Of a stretch of DNA of 64,000 nucleotides, positions 37,205 to 46,873 are shown piece by piece; within the stretch, counting starts at the first letter, position 1, and every line of letters begins with the position of its first letter. Origin of the DNA: Pseudovibrio exalbescens DSM 16456 (GTDB taxonomy: Bacteria > Pseudomonadota > Alphaproteobacteria > Rhizobiales > Stappiaceae); NCBI RefSeq assembly GCF_000422785.1, contig NZ_AUGS01000001.1:467083-531082 (forward strand), read 5' to 3'. The notes under the pieces are model-generated. The model ran no database searches. It had not been told where the DNA came from and saw only the letters and a program-made list of their open reading frames with translations. Position numbers and translations under genes: made by a program.

Positions 37205-38385
37205 GCCTTGTGGACCAGAAACGGGAGGGTCCCATGGGATTTCAATTTGAAACAGTTCCTTTGATTATAAATGAGAGTGGCGCAGCAACGCGATTGGCGG
37301 AGGTCATTTCTTCTCGCTTCAAATGCAAGCGTGTTGCTCTGATTACCGATGCGGGCGTGGTTGCTGCAGGACTTGTGAAGCCGGTGGAAGCAGCCTTGCG
37401 CAATGCCGGGCTCAATCCGGTGGTGTTTGATGGGGTGGAGCCTGACCCCTCGGAACAGATCGTGCTTGAGGCGGCGAGCTTTGCCAAGGCAAATGGCGCT
37501 GATTGTATTATCGGGCTTGGCGGCGGAAGCTCCATGGACACGGCGAAAATGGTTTCCGTGTTGTGTTGCAGCTTGCAGCCTCTGCATGCGCTGTATGGCA
37601 TTGGCAAGGTGGAAGGCAAGCGACTTCAGCTTATTCAGGTGCCAACGACGGCGGGAACCGGGTCTGAAGTGACACCGATTGCCATTCTTACACGCGAAGA
37701 TCACAGCAAGATGGGCATTGTCTCGTCCCAACTGTATGCCGATGTGGCGGTGCTGGATCCGGAACTGACCCTTCGGCTGCCACCGGAAGTCACGGCCGAA
37801 ACGGGTGTGGATGCCATGGTGCATGCCATTGAGGCGTTTACCTCCAAGCACAAGAAGAACCCGATATCCGATGCCTTGGCGCGTGAGGCATTGCGTCAGC
37901 TGTGGTTCAACATTCGCTCGGCCTATGCCGATGGTCAGGACATAGCGGCGCGCTCGGGCATGTTGCTGGGGGCCATGCTGGCCGGGCAGGCCTTTGCCAA
38001 CAGTCCGGTGGCTGCGGTCCATGCGCTGGCCTATCCCATTGGCGGCATGTTCCATGTCCCGCACGGCTTGTCCAACGCATTGGTGTTACCGCATGTTTTG
38101 CGCTTCAACTTGCCGGAGGCTGAGGCGCTTTATGCGCAGCTGGCCACCGTGCTTTTGCCCTCACTGAGCGGTACGGACGGGCAGAAGGCCAAGGCATTCA
38201 TCCAGACCATGGAGAACCTGTGCTTTGAGCTTGGCATACCGGACCGGCTGGAGCAGGTCGGTATTGAGGCCGGGGATCTGCCGGGTCTGGCCAAAGCGGC
38301 AATGCAGCAGACCCGCCTATTGGGCAATAACCCGCGCCCGGTTACCTATGATGATGCCCTCGCCATCTACCGGGAGGCGTTATGA
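37201..38385 (+). CDS. Iron-containing alcohol dehydrogenase
   Basis: Group III metal-dependent dehydrogenase of 394 residues. NAD-binding GGGSSMDTAK and PTTAGTGSEV are present, as are the iron ligands DAMVHAIEAF, then AHALAYPIGG-type VHALAYPIGGMFHVPHG with the histidines, and an LPHVLRFN segment. Probably interconverts a short alcohol or hydroxyacid with its aldehyde or keto form using NAD. It overlaps the regulator before it and the thioesterase after it, by four bases each. Confidence 0.93.
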   Translation: MSLVDQKREGPMGFQFETVPLIINESGAATRLAEVISSRFKCKRVALITDAGVVAAGLVKPVEAALRNAGLNPVVFDGVEPDPSEQIVLEAASFAKANGADCIIGLGGGSSMDTAKMVSVLCCSLQPLHALYGIGKVEGKRLQLIQVPTTAGTGSEVTPIAILTREDHSKMGIVSSQLYADVAVLDPELTLRLPPEVTAETGVDAMVHAIEAFTSKHKKNPISDALAREALRQLWFNIRSAYADGQDIAARSGMLLGAMLAGQAFANSPVAAVHALAYPIGGMFHVPHGLSNALVLPHVLRFNLPEAEALYAQLATVLLPSLSGTDGQKAKAFIQTMENLCFELGIPDRLEQVGIEAGDLPGLAKAAMQQTRLLGNNPRPVTYDDALAIYREAL

Positions 38386-38831
38386 GCCGTCCGCAGCCAT
38401 TGCACCGCGATGCTTTCGAGCATTTCGAACCGGTGCAGACCCGTTGGATGGACAACGATATCTACGGCCACGTGAACAACGTGGTCTACTACGCTTATTT
38501 CGATAGCTGCGTGAACCGGTTTCTTATCGAGCAGGGCGTATTGGATTTCACCAACGGGACAACGGTCGGTCTGGTTGTCAATTCCTCCTGCTCTTATTTT
38601 CAGCCGCTGGCGTTTCCGCAAACCGCCAGTGCCGGGCTGCGCGTGCTGCATTTGGGGACCAGCAGCGTTCAATACGAGCTTGCCATCTTTCGCCAAGGGG
38701 ATCAGGTGGCCTGCGCCCAAGGTACCTTCACCCATGTTTATGTAGACCGGCAAACGCGGCGTCCTGTGCCGGTGCCAGCAAACATGCGTGCCGTGTTGGC
38801 TCCCTTGCGCGTCGGGGAGGCGGTTCCGTAG
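38382..38831 (+). CDS. Acyl-CoA thioesterase (hot-dog fold)
   Basis: 4-hydroxybenzoyl-CoA thioesterase-like protein of 149 residues. The nucleophile motif DNDIYGHVNNVVYYAYFD (aspartate near residue 25) is diagnostic of the YbgC/4-HBT group. It starts in a four-base ATGA overlap with the dehydrogenase gene, implying coupled translation. It probably hydrolyses an acyl-CoA in the same pathway as the dehydrogenase; the acyl group is unknown. Confidence 0.88.
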   Translation: MSRPQPLHRDAFEHFEPVQTRWMDNDIYGHVNNVVYYAYFDSCVNRFLIEQGVLDFTNGTTVGLVVNSSCSYFQPLAFPQTASAGLRVLHLGTSSVQYELAIFRQGDQVACAQGTFTHVYVDRQTRRPVPVPANMRAVLAPLRVGEAVP

Positions 38832-38973
38832 GGGAGGCCTGGCGCTCCATGCCAAATCATAATCACTGTGCAGGGCACTATTTTGTTTTAGAGGAGGCCG
38901 AAGTGCCTAGTGGTGAGGCCGCGCTGCCCAGCGGCTGGCTTCGGTTCGGTTGTGACCTTTGAGAGGATTTTCC

Positions 38974-39948
38974 ATGGCTTTGCCAGAGATATTGAAGGAT
39001 CGTTTGCGGTTGCCGGTTGTAGCCGCCCCCATGTTCATCGTGTCTAATCCGGACTTGGTGATCGCTCAGTGCAAGGCGGGGATCGTCGGCTCGTTTCCGG
39101 CGCTGAATGCGCGGCCCAAGGAAGCGCTGGAAGAATGGCTGCAGCGCATCACCGAAGAGTTGGCAGCACACGATGCGGCCAATCCCGATGCACCATCCGC
39201 GCCATTTGCCGTCAACCAGATCGTTCATCGCTCCAACGACCGGCTAGAGCATGATCTGGAGCTTTGCGTGAAATACAAGGTGCCGATTGTCATCACCTCC
39301 CTCGGCGCGCGCGAAGACGTGATTGAAGCGGTGCACAGCTATGGCGGTATCGTGTTGCACGACATCATTCACAACACGTATGCGCGAAAAGCGGTTTCCA
39401 AGGGCGCAGATGGCCTGATCGCAGTTGCGGCCGGTGCTGGCGGACATGCGGGGACGCTGTCGCCGTTTGCACTGATTGAAGAGATCCGCGAGTGGTTCGA
39501 CGGGCCGTTGTTGTTGTCGGGTTGTATCAGCACGGGGCGCGGCATTCTGGCGGCGCGGGCGCTGGGCGCGGATTTGGCGTACATGGGATCGGCCTTCATC
39601 GCCACGCAGGAAGCGAATGCGGCTGAGGCCTACAAGCACATGATTGTTGAGAGCGCGGCGGAAGACATTGTGTATTCCAGCTACTTCACGGGTATTCCGG
39701 GCAATTATCTCAAGCCGTCCATTGAAGCTGCCGGCATGGACCCGGCTGCGCTGGGGCATGGAACGCCGGAACAGATGAACTTTGCTGCCGCCTCCAAAAA
39801 GGAAGGCGTCTCGGCCAAGGCCTGGAAAGATATCTGGGGGGCGGGCCAGGGCATTGGTGCCATCAAGGATATCCAATCCACATCAGCGTTCGTGGCTCAG
39901 TTGCGAGAAGACTATGAGGCGGCGCGGCGGGGCCTTGCAGCGCTGTAA
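38974..39948 (+). CDS. Nitronate monooxygenase family protein
   Basis: FMN-dependent 2-nitropropane-dioxygenase-type protein of 324 residues. It shows AAPMFIVSNPDLVIAQCKAG, GSFPALNARP, HDIIHNTYARKAVSKGADG, and a GAGGHAG phosphate-binding loop, then SGCISTGRGI. GAGAGG precedes the ATG. Such enzymes oxidise alkyl nitronates or related anions, but several members have other roles. It follows the thioesterase gene by 142 bases on the same strand and may share its operon. Confidence 0.9.
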   Translation: MALPEILKDRLRLPVVAAPMFIVSNPDLVIAQCKAGIVGSFPALNARPKEALEEWLQRITEELAAHDAANPDAPSAPFAVNQIVHRSNDRLEHDLELCVKYKVPIVITSLGAREDVIEAVHSYGGIVLHDIIHNTYARKAVSKGADGLIAVAAGAGGHAGTLSPFALIEEIREWFDGPLLLSGCISTGRGILAARALGADLAYMGSAFIATQEANAAEAYKHMIVESAAEDIVYSSYFTGIPGNYLKPSIEAAGMDPAALGHGTPEQMNFAAASKKEGVSAKAWKDIWGAGQGIGAIKDIQSTSAFVAQLREDYEAARRGLAAL

Positions 39949-40253
39949 TCCGTCTCGCGTCCGTTGGGATGGTTTGGGTCTGTTAGCAGCCCCGAACCGT
40001 TCCGTCCTGTTTCAGTGCGTTATGAGTGATTAGGTGTTATTGCGTAAACAGTTGAGTAAATCTGACTCGACTCTTTGGGAAAGCACGAGTCTCCGGCATT
40101 TTCATATGTGGCGGAAAAAGGCTATAAGCCGTCAGATTAATTTCGTAGTATGGCATCTTTTTGGCGCTTGATTGCAATTGTAAGTGGTAATGCGCAGTTT
40201 TGTTGCTGATTGAAAAGGTGTCGTGTTCAAAGCTCGATAAACGGTTTTAAAAA
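39949..40253. other. Intergenic region upstream of NSS gene 1
   Basis: No gene or clear regulatory site seen. Moderately AT-rich near its right end, presumably the promoter region of the first transporter gene. Confidence 0.35.
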
Positions 40254-41588
40254 ATGCAACGAGAGCACTGGGGAAGCCGCTTCGGCTTCATCATGGCGGC
40301 AGCGGGATCTGCTGTCGGTCTGGGTAACATCTGGAAATTTCCATATCTGGCAGGGTCAGAGGGCGGCGGTGCCTTTCTGATCATCTATCTTGCCATGGTC
40401 GCAACGATTGGTTTTTCGGCAATGATCGCGGAAATCTCCATCGGCCGCCATGCGCAGCTTGACCCGATCGGCGCCTTCCGCAAAACCGCAGGCGGTGGCT
40501 GGACGCTGTTCGGTGTGCTGGCCATCCTGACACCGTTTGTCATTCTCTCGTTCTACTCGGTCGTTGGCGGCTGGACCATTGCGTATATCGTTAAGAGTGT
40601 TCAGTTGATGGCTGGAACCGTGTCCGAGGCAGGGCACGCAGACCAGTTCGGGCAACTCGTTTCCTCGCCCGCCGAGCCGATTGTCTACCATGCCATCTTC
40701 ATGGGGCTGACCATGCTGATCGTGCTGAAAGGCATCACCGGCGGGATTGAACAGGCTTCCAAAGTGCTGATGCCGGTTCTTTTTGTGCTGTTGCTGGTGC
40801 TGGTTGGCCGCGCACTGACGTTGCCGGGCGCCATGAAAGGCGTTGAGTTTTTGCTGGCACCGGACTTTTCCAAGGTGAATGGCTCCATGATCAGTGCGGC
40901 GCTTGGTCAGGCCTTCTTCTCGCTTTCGTTGGGAATGGGCGCTCTGATTACCTATGGCTCCTATGTGAACCCGGATGCCAACATTCGCAGCTCGGCAGGC
41001 TGGATTCTGTCGCTGGATACGTTGGTTGCCGTTCTGGCCGGCCTGATCATCATGCCAGCCGTGTTTGCATTCGGCATGGATCCAGGTGCCGGTCCCGGCC
41101 TGACGTTCATCACCCTGCCAGCCGTATTCGAGGCCATGCCGGCGGGTGCTTTCTTCCAGACCATTTTCTTCGTAATGCTGACCATTGCGGCGATCACCTC
41201 GTCGATCTCGCTGTTGAACATTCCGGTCGCGTGGTTGTGTGATGAGAAGGGCATGTCCCGATCAACCGCGACGATCGCGGTTGGTGTGGTCACGTTTGCG
41301 CTGGGCGTTCCGTCCTCACTGGCCATGGGTGTTTGGGGCGATGTGCATTTCTTTGGAATGAACTTCTTTGATCTGCTGTCCTATCTGACTGACACATACG
41401 CCCTGCCTTTGGGTGGTATCGGCTCCTGTCTCGTTGCTGGTTGGGTGGCTTATGACAAGATGAGCCTGGAAGTCACCAACAATGGGTCTGCTCCGTTTGC
41501 CCTGCTGACTGTATGGAAGTGGATCTGCCGCGTTGTTGCCCCGCTGGCGATCCTCTGGATCATGGCGAACATGACCATCTGGGCTTAA
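40254..41588 (+). CDS. Sodium-dependent transporter, NSS family (copy 1)
   Basis: Neurotransmitter:sodium symporter of 444 residues, with 11-12 membrane spans. The first span carries the family signature AVGLGNIWKFPYLAGSEGGG, the sodium- and substrate-binding unwound region. NSS proteins in bacteria import amino acids or related amines with Na+. The length fits the shorter MhsT/TnaT-like group. A close paralogue follows, so substrate ranges may be split between the two. It ends at a strong terminator. Confidence 0.93.
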   Translation: MQREHWGSRFGFIMAAAGSAVGLGNIWKFPYLAGSEGGGAFLIIYLAMVATIGFSAMIAEISIGRHAQLDPIGAFRKTAGGGWTLFGVLAILTPFVILSFYSVVGGWTIAYIVKSVQLMAGTVSEAGHADQFGQLVSSPAEPIVYHAIFMGLTMLIVLKGITGGIEQASKVLMPVLFVLLLVLVGRALTLPGAMKGVEFLLAPDFSKVNGSMISAALGQAFFSLSLGMGALITYGSYVNPDANIRSSAGWILSLDTLVAVLAGLIIMPAVFAFGMDPGAGPGLTFITLPAVFEAMPAGAFFQTIFFVMLTIAAITSSISLLNIPVAWLCDEKGMSRSTATIAVGVVTFALGVPSSLAMGVWGDVHFFGMNFFDLLSYLTDTYALPLGGIGSCLVAGWVAYDKMSLEVTNNGSAPFALLTVWKWICRVVAPLAILWIMANMTIWA

Positions 41589-42126
41589 GAGGCATTCAGA
41601 TTTTTCCGAAGAAAACTTGGCAAACCCCGCGACGTGTGTTGCGGGGTTTTTTTTGCTCTATGGCGCGGTTTGGTGGGAGCGGGTTCGCCATGTCGGCTAC
41701 TTGAAGAAGTGTATTTTGCCGCCTGCTCGTATAGGGGGAAAACTATCCCCAGTTGCCCACAGAAAACAGGCAGGACAGATTTGTGCAGGAATAGGGCAGG
41801 AGGGTAGACGGGCTGGGGCATATTATTGTTGCCTCATCCGCCGGTTTTGGTGATCTGTGCTTATATTATATTGTTCTAAGACATAAGATTTTTAACAAAA
41901 GTTGCGACCCGGCTTTCAAGTTGGAAAATTGATTGCGTTTTGGGACTGTCTCCATTAACTGCGACGAACTGTCCGGTAAACACTGCCGTTGACGTCGTTG
42001 AAGAAGGCGCTACGCGTGTTTGGGCGCACGCGGCTATGCGGCCGCAGGGGCTAGGGGTTTTGGATTGTTGTCCAGATACGCCCTGCGGAGAAACGAAAAT
42101 CTACATAAGGTGGATAAGAAGAAACA
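41589..42126. other. Intergenic region between the NSS paralogues
   Basis: Contains the terminator at 41622-41654 and then about 470 bases without a supportable gene. The AT-rich stretch near 41860-41930 is a plausible promoter for the second transporter gene, which has its own ribosome site (AAGGTGGATAAG). Confidence 0.5.
41622..41654 (+). terminator. Terminator of NSS gene 1
   Basis: AACCCCGC, ten-base loop, GCGGGGTT, followed by a run of T. Confidence 0.85.
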
Positions 42127-43458
42127 ATGCAACGAGAGCAATGGGGAAGTCGCTTCGGCTTCATTATGGCCGCAGCGGGCTCTGCGGTTGGACTGGGGAA
42201 CATCTGGAAATTTCCATATCTTGCAGGTAGCGAGGGCGGCGGCGCGTTTTTGTTGCTCTACCTTGTGATCATGGTGACCATCGGGGTCAGCGTGATGATG
42301 GCGGAAATCGCCATCGGGCGTGCGGCCAAGCTGAACCCGGTCGGGGCCTTCAAGGTTGTGGGTGGTCGGCGCTGGATCCCGGTTGGTGTGCTGGGGCTTG
42401 TGACGTCCATCGTTCTGCTGTCGTTCTATTCCGTGGTTGGCGGCTGGACCATCGCCTACCTTCTCAAAACATTTACAGGGGCCATTGGCAGCGGCAGCGC
42501 AGAGGTGCTGGCCGGGCAATTTGGCGACCTGGTGGGCTCCCCGCTGGAGCCGATCATCTACCATGGTTTGTTCATGGTGCTAACCATCCTGATTGTTCTG
42601 TTAGGAGTCACCTCGGGCATTGAACGGTCAGTAAAGGCGTTGATGCCGCTCTTGTTCTTGCTGCTGCTGGTTCTGGTGATCCGTTCGGTGACGCTGCCGG
42701 GCGCTTGGGAAGGTGTTGAGTATTTCCTTATGCCGGATCTGTCACAGGTCAACATGGGCATGGTTCAGGCTGCGCTGGGACAGGCGTTCTTCTCGCTGTC
42801 ACTGGGTATGGGCGCGATGATTACCTATGGCTCCTACCTGCCGGGCGATACCAATATTCGCAGCTCCTCAATCTGGGTGATTTCGCTTGATTTTCTGGTG
42901 GCCTTTCTGGCTGGCCTGCTTGTGTTGCCTGCGGTGTTCGCATTCAGCATGGATCCGGGTGCCGGTCCGGGCCTGACCTTCATCACGCTACCGGCTGTCT
43001 TTGGTGCCATGCCGCTTGGAATGGTGTTCCAGGCTGTGTTCTTTGCAATGCTGTTGATTGCGGCCCTGACATCTTCAATCTCGCTGCTGGCGATCCCGGT
43101 TGCCTACTTCTCGGAGACATTCGGCATCGGCCGCAAGCCGGCGTCATTGGGTGTTGGTCTTGTTATCTTCGCCATTGGTGTGCCGTGTTCGCTGTCGCTG
43201 GGGATCTGGGGCAACGTGGTGTTCTTCGGCATGTCGTTCTTCGACTTCCTCAGCTACCTGGTTGACAAGTTCTTCCTGCCCATTGGCGGTATCTTGACCG
43301 CGCTGTGTGCCGGTTGGGCGGCTTACGGCAAAGTCTCCCGCGAGTTGGAGAACCAAGGCGAATTGCCGTTCGCCTACCTGGGTCTGTGGCGTGTCGTTGT
43401 TCGGTTCATCGCACCGCTGGCCATCATCTGGGTGATGATTGCAGGGTTCGCGAGCTAA
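42127..43458 (+). CDS. Sodium-dependent transporter, NSS family (copy 2)
   Basis: Second NSS transporter of 443 residues, nearly identical to copy 1 over the first 40 residues (QREQWGSRFGFIMAAAGSAV) and collinear after that, but diverged elsewhere. It has the same AVGLGNIWKFPYLAGS signature and a similar PGAGPGLTFITLPAVF loop. The gene has its own promoter region and terminator, so the two copies may be expressed under different conditions. Substrate not predictable. Confidence 0.93.
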   Translation: MQREQWGSRFGFIMAAAGSAVGLGNIWKFPYLAGSEGGGAFLLLYLVIMVTIGVSVMMAEIAIGRAAKLNPVGAFKVVGGRRWIPVGVLGLVTSIVLLSFYSVVGGWTIAYLLKTFTGAIGSGSAEVLAGQFGDLVGSPLEPIIYHGLFMVLTILIVLLGVTSGIERSVKALMPLLFLLLLVLVIRSVTLPGAWEGVEYFLMPDLSQVNMGMVQAALGQAFFSLSLGMGAMITYGSYLPGDTNIRSSSIWVISLDFLVAFLAGLLVLPAVFAFSMDPGAGPGLTFITLPAVFGAMPLGMVFQAVFFAMLLIAALTSSISLLAIPVAYFSETFGIGRKPASLGVGLVIFAIGVPCSLSLGIWGNVVFFGMSFFDFLSYLVDKFFLPIGGILTALCAGWAAYGKVSRELENQGELPFAYLGLWRVVVRFIAPLAIIWVMIAGFAS

Positions 43459-43487
43459 CGGTTCCTGCCATCCCAAGAGAACAACAA

Positions 43488-43524
43488 AAGGCCCTGTCAG
43501 CGGAGTGCTGACAGGGCCTTTTTT
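43488..43524 (+). terminator. Terminator of NSS gene 2
   Basis: AAGGCCCTGTCAGC, loop GGAGT, GCTGACAGGGCCTT, then T-run; a 14-bp perfect stem. Confidence 0.9.
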
Positions 43525-43648
43525 GGTGTGAAAGCGCAAGCGGAACGGCTCATCGATCCATTACGGTGCATCAGGCGACGGCGGCATGCAGAGCGGGTTC
43601 AAGTGTTTGTCGATCCGTTGCTACTTGCGCCAGCGTAACCTTGTCGAG

Positions 43649-44014
43649 CTAGGCCATGAACGCTTTCAAGGCTTTGTGCATGCTGGATCGAACCCGGCAG
43701 ACGGGCAGTAGCGGGCAGGCGGCCTTGTCCGTGCAGGCCATGCAGTCAACCAGCGCGAAATTCGGTTCCACAGCCCGTACAACCTCGCCCAGTGTCACGC
43801 ACTGGGGATCGCAAGAGAGGTAAAATCCGCCCGTGCGTCCCCGTCGTGACTGGACGAACCCATGTCGCGCGAGAATCTGTATGGTTTTGGTCACCTGAGG
43901 CTTGGGGGATTGGCATACGGTTGCGAACCGCTCGATTGTCCAATGGTCGTCGGGACTTGCCACAATGATCACCATGATGCGTGTGGCGATGTCTGTCATA
44001 CCGGTAAGCTTCAT
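43649..44014 (-). CDS. Rrf2-family regulator with Fe-S cysteines
   Basis: Winged-helix Rrf2 regulator of 121 residues, similar in layout to NsrR/IscR. The recognition helix lies in FATVCQSPKPQVTKTIQ, and RRGRTGGFYL follows. The cluster-binding cysteines are C94, C100 and C106 (C-x5-C-x5-C spacing), plus C91. It probably senses NO, O2 or iron-sulfur status. ATG 44014 follows GGAGG; longer reading to 44119 has none. An FNR box lies upstream, and the divergent gene is a globin chemoreceptor. Confidence 0.9.
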   Translation of the reverse strand: MKLTGMTDIATRIMVIIVASPDDHWTIERFATVCQSPKPQVTKTIQILARHGFVQSRRGRTGGFYLSCDPQCVTLGEVVRAVEPNFALVDCMACTDKAACPLLPVCRVRSSMHKALKAFMA

Positions 44015-44118
44015 GGCGAGTCCTCCAGATAGGGATACCGGCTTGTACAGAAATGCGCGGGCGCGCCAAGCCGCAGTTCTTGTCTTTATCAAGGTGATCT
44101 GACGTGAACGGCAGGGCA

Positions 44119-44132
44119 TTGATACATATCAA
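44119..44132. promoter_or_regulatory. FNR/FixK-type box
   Basis: TTGATACATATCAA, an exact match to the TTGAT-N4-ATCAA consensus, in the divergent region between the Rrf2 gene (start 105 bases away) and the globin chemoreceptor gene (210 bases away). TAATAC at 44161-44166 is a candidate -10 for the rightward gene. Confidence 0.6.
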
Positions 44133-44341
44133 TACTGGATGACTTGAGTTAGTCCGCGACTAATACTGTCATGATACGTTCATATTTCGAGAATTTCAGG
44201 TTTTCCCGAGCCTTTTTATGGGGATGAATAATAGAATTCTTCAAATGAGTACTAATACAACTTGTGGGAATGGGCATGTCTGTGTTGCATATCGCGCCGT
44301 GTTACCGACGTAGCGGTAGCGTCAAGAGACTGGTTTGACCG

Positions 44342-45682
44342 ATGACAGCCGAAATTACGAAAAGATTACAGTTTCATAACATTACCCCGCAGGATTTGGC
44401 GTTGCTTGGGGAGGGAGCGCCGCTGATCCGGAAAGTTCTGCCGCGGGTGCTCGATCGTTTCTACGAGCACGTGCAGTACTTTCCCGAGACAGCCCGCTTC
44501 TTCAACTCGAAGGAGCATATCGAACATGCCAAATCCAAGCAGGCTGAACACTGGAGCTTTTTGGCACGGGGCGATCTAGGGGACGAATACTTTGAATCCG
44601 TTCGCAGGATTGGTGAGGTTCACAATCGTCTTGGCATGGCCCCACGTTATTACATCGGGGCCTACAACTATCTGTCCAGTGCGATCTGCGAGGAGCTGGA
44701 TCGGGAACGGCGGGGCCTGTTCGCAGGCAAGTCAGGGTCATATCTGGATACGCTGAAAACGATCGTGATCAAGGTAACGTTCCTCGACATGGATGTGGCG
44801 CTTGAGGTGTATGAGGAAGCCAAGGCGCGGGATCGCACCAAACTGCTGCAGGATCTAGCCGATCAGTTTCAAGAAAAGGTCGGCAGTGTTGCGCGATGCG
44901 TCGCTGAGGAATCGGATGTTCTGAAAGTGAGTTCCGGCGAGCTGGAAGGTGCGGCCGCCCAAACTGCGGACATCAGCGGGCGCGTGGATGCGGCCTCCAA
45001 CACGGCATCGTCCAATGTGGCCAGCGTGGATGAGGCTACAGAGGAACTGGCGCAGGCGATTGCCGAGATTTCCATGCAAGTGACACGAGCGGCGCAAACA
45101 GCGGATGCGGCGGTGGCAGCTTCTGAAACCGCCATTCAGCGCGTAGGGGCCTTGACCAATGCGGCAAACGAAATTGGCGACATCATTGAACTGATCAACA
45201 AGATCTCCTCGCAAACCCATTTGTTGGCTCTTAATGCCACGATTGAGGCCGCGCGCGCTGGCGAGGCGGGCAAGGGGTTCTCTGTGGTTGCCCATGAGGT
45301 GAAATCTCTGGCAGAGCAGACATCCAGCGCCACGGTGCAGATCAGCTCGCAGGTTTCAGAGATACAAGAAGCCACCCGTAACGCCCGTGAAAGCATGGAG
45401 GAGATTGCCTCCACAATTTCGAACATGAATGCGATCTCGGCGGCCATTTCCGGTGCGGTGGAAGAGCAAGGGGCGGCGACCCAGGGGATTGCCCAGAACA
45501 TTTCCGCTGCCGCCGCCGGAACAGCGGATGTTTCCTCAGGTATTGCCGAGGTGCACCGCGCGGCTGCGTCAACGGATATGACGGCCCAGAGCGTGCTCAA
45601 GTCGGCAGACCTTTTGTCGAACCATGCGGCACAACTCGAGGCCAGCCTGACGGACTTTCTGGATCATCTGGCCGAGTGCTGA
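44342..45682 (+). CDS. Globin-coupled methyl-accepting chemotaxis protein (HemAT-like)
   Basis: Soluble chemoreceptor of 446 residues. The N-terminal protoglobin domain (about 1-170) has the proximal haem histidine H94 in [10 protein letters not shown]. The C-terminal MCP signalling tip contains [37 protein letters not shown] and KSLAEQTS. No membrane span or HAMP domain is visible. It should sense O2 (or NO/CO) and signal to CheA, in the cytosol; che genes are not in the window. An FNR box lies upstream. A terminator follows. Confidence 0.92.
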   Translation: MTAEITKRLQFHNITPQDLALLGEGAPLIRKVLPRVLDRFYEHVQYFPETARFFNSKEHIEHAKSKQAEHWSFLARGDLGDEYFESVRRIGEVHNRLGMAPRYYIGAYNYLSSAICEELDRERRGLFAGKSGSYLDTLKTIVIKVTFLDMDVALEVYEEAKARDRTKLLQDLADQFQEKVGSVARCVAEESDVLKVSSGELEGAAAQTADISGRVDAASNTASSNVASVDEATEELAQAIAEISMQVTRAAQTADAAVAASETAIQRVGALTNAANEIGDIIELINKISSQTHLLALNATIEAARAGEAGKGFSVVAHEVKSLAEQTSSATVQISSQVSEIQEATRNARESMEEIASTISNMNAISAAISGAVEEQGAATQGIAQNISAAAAGTADVSSGIAEVHRAAASTDMTAQSVLKSADLLSNHAAQLEASLTDFLDHLAEC

Positions 45683-45707
45683 GCGCACTGGCACGACACT
45701 CGTTTGC

Positions 45708-45742
45708 AACGGGGCAGCCTCTGGAGAGGGTGCCCCGTTTTC
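45708..45742 (+). terminator. Terminator of globin chemoreceptor gene
   Basis: AACGGGGCA pairs with TGCCCCGTT around an inner CCTC-TGGA-GAGG hairpin, followed by TTTC. It separates the convergent regulator gene. Confidence 0.75.
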
Positions 45743-45761
45743 ATGTGCGGTTGGGAAGGTC

Positions 45762-46724
45762 TCAATCTGCCGTATCCAACAGGAAGCGGGCTGTATCATG
45801 GTCGGTGATCAGATCCGATACGAAGCCACCGCGGATGGCAGCTAGAACCGCTTCGTGATTGGTGGGGCCGCCGCCGATCATGATCCGGTTTGGCATCTGA
45901 CGCAGCTGGGCCAAGTTGACGCCGAGAACACGCAGATCCAGCTCCGTGATGACCGGTCGTCCTTCCGCATCGAGAAAGCGGCCGCAAATGACGCCCACTG
46001 CGCCGAGTTGCCGGTATTTCTCCATTTCCTCTTCATTGATGATGCCCGAACGGACAACGGAGTTGCGTGGTGAGCAGTTGCCGATCACGAAAAGGCTGCG
46101 GTTGCATTTTTCCAATACGCTGAAGTGAGACCGAACGATGGGTTCGGCTTGTAGTTCAGTGGCAAGTCGTGCACTCGACACGATTGCGGGCACATGCAGG
46201 TTCATGCCGTTGCCGTTGAACTTGTTGGCGATCTGGGAGGAGCACTCTTCCGCAGCAAAACCGGATTGGCCGTACATGGATCCGATCATCTGCACCACGC
46301 TGACATCATGCAGCGGTTTGCGGGGCAGATGAAGGCTGAGTTCGTGAATGGTCCGGCCCCACGCAACGCCGATCACATCGCCGTCTGCTACCACATGATC
46401 AAGGTACATGGCACCAGCCCTCGCAAGGCGAGTGCGCACCGGGGTCTGGCCTTCATCCGCCGGAGCGATGAGAACGTTGTCCAGATTGTATTTGACCTGC
46501 AGCTCAGCCGCGACTGCCGCCTTGGCATAGCGTTCCTGATCCAGCGTGATCTTGACGTGTCCCAGTTCGCGGGCTTGCTGAAGGTACTTGACCACACTGG
46601 CGCGCGACACCCCAAGGACCTCGGCAATGTCTGTCTGGTTCAATCCGTCCTGATAATACAGCCAGGCGGAGTGGAGGATGGGGTCCTTGTCGAACCAAAT
46701 AGCGCTGTTGTCTTTTTTCGTCAC
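45762..46724 (-). CDS. SorC/DeoR-type sugar-binding regulator
   Basis: Transcription regulator of 320 residues. The N-terminal helix-turn-helix is YYQDGLNQTDIAEVLGVSRA followed by KYLQQARELGHVKI; the rest is a SorC-type sugar-phosphate binding domain with GVAWGRTIHELSLHLP and MIGGGPTNHEAVL. It is divergent from the mutarotase/aldolase genes, with 149 bases between starts. It most likely controls the whole pentose-phosphate-type cluster to its right, in response to a phosphorylated sugar intermediate. Candidate operators are described separately. Confidence 0.92.
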   Translation of the reverse strand: MTKKDNSAIWFDKDPILHSAWLYYQDGLNQTDIAEVLGVSRASVVKYLQQARELGHVKITLDQERYAKAAVAAELQVKYNLDNVLIAPADEGQTPVRTRLARAGAMYLDHVVADGDVIGVAWGRTIHELSLHLPRKPLHDVSVVQMIGSMYGQSGFAAEECSSQIANKFNGNGMNLHVPAIVSSARLATELQAEPIVRSHFSVLEKCNRSLFVIGNCSPRNSVVRSGIINEEEMEKYRQLGAVGVICGRFLDAEGRPVITELDLRVLGVNLAQLRQMPNRIMIGGGPTNHEAVLAAIRGGFVSDLITDHDTARFLLDTAD

Positions 46725-46850
46725 GCCTATGCCTCACAGTTCTGCAACCGCGGTGCCCGATAGAGCTTGAATTGGTATTTGTACGGAGGCTTATTCATCG
46801 GGAATAGCTCCAAATCAGTTTTGATATATGATACAAATGAAAATTGCGAA

Positions 46851-46862
46851 TGACAATTGTAA
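46851..46862 (+). promoter_or_regulatory. Candidate operator TGACA-N-T-TGT
   Basis: TGACAATTGTAA, an imperfect palindrome 12 bases before the mutarotase start. It matches TGACACTTGTCA upstream of the ABC operon, suggesting a shared SorC-regulator site. Confidence 0.35.
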
Positions 46863-46873
46863 AAGGTGTGCTC

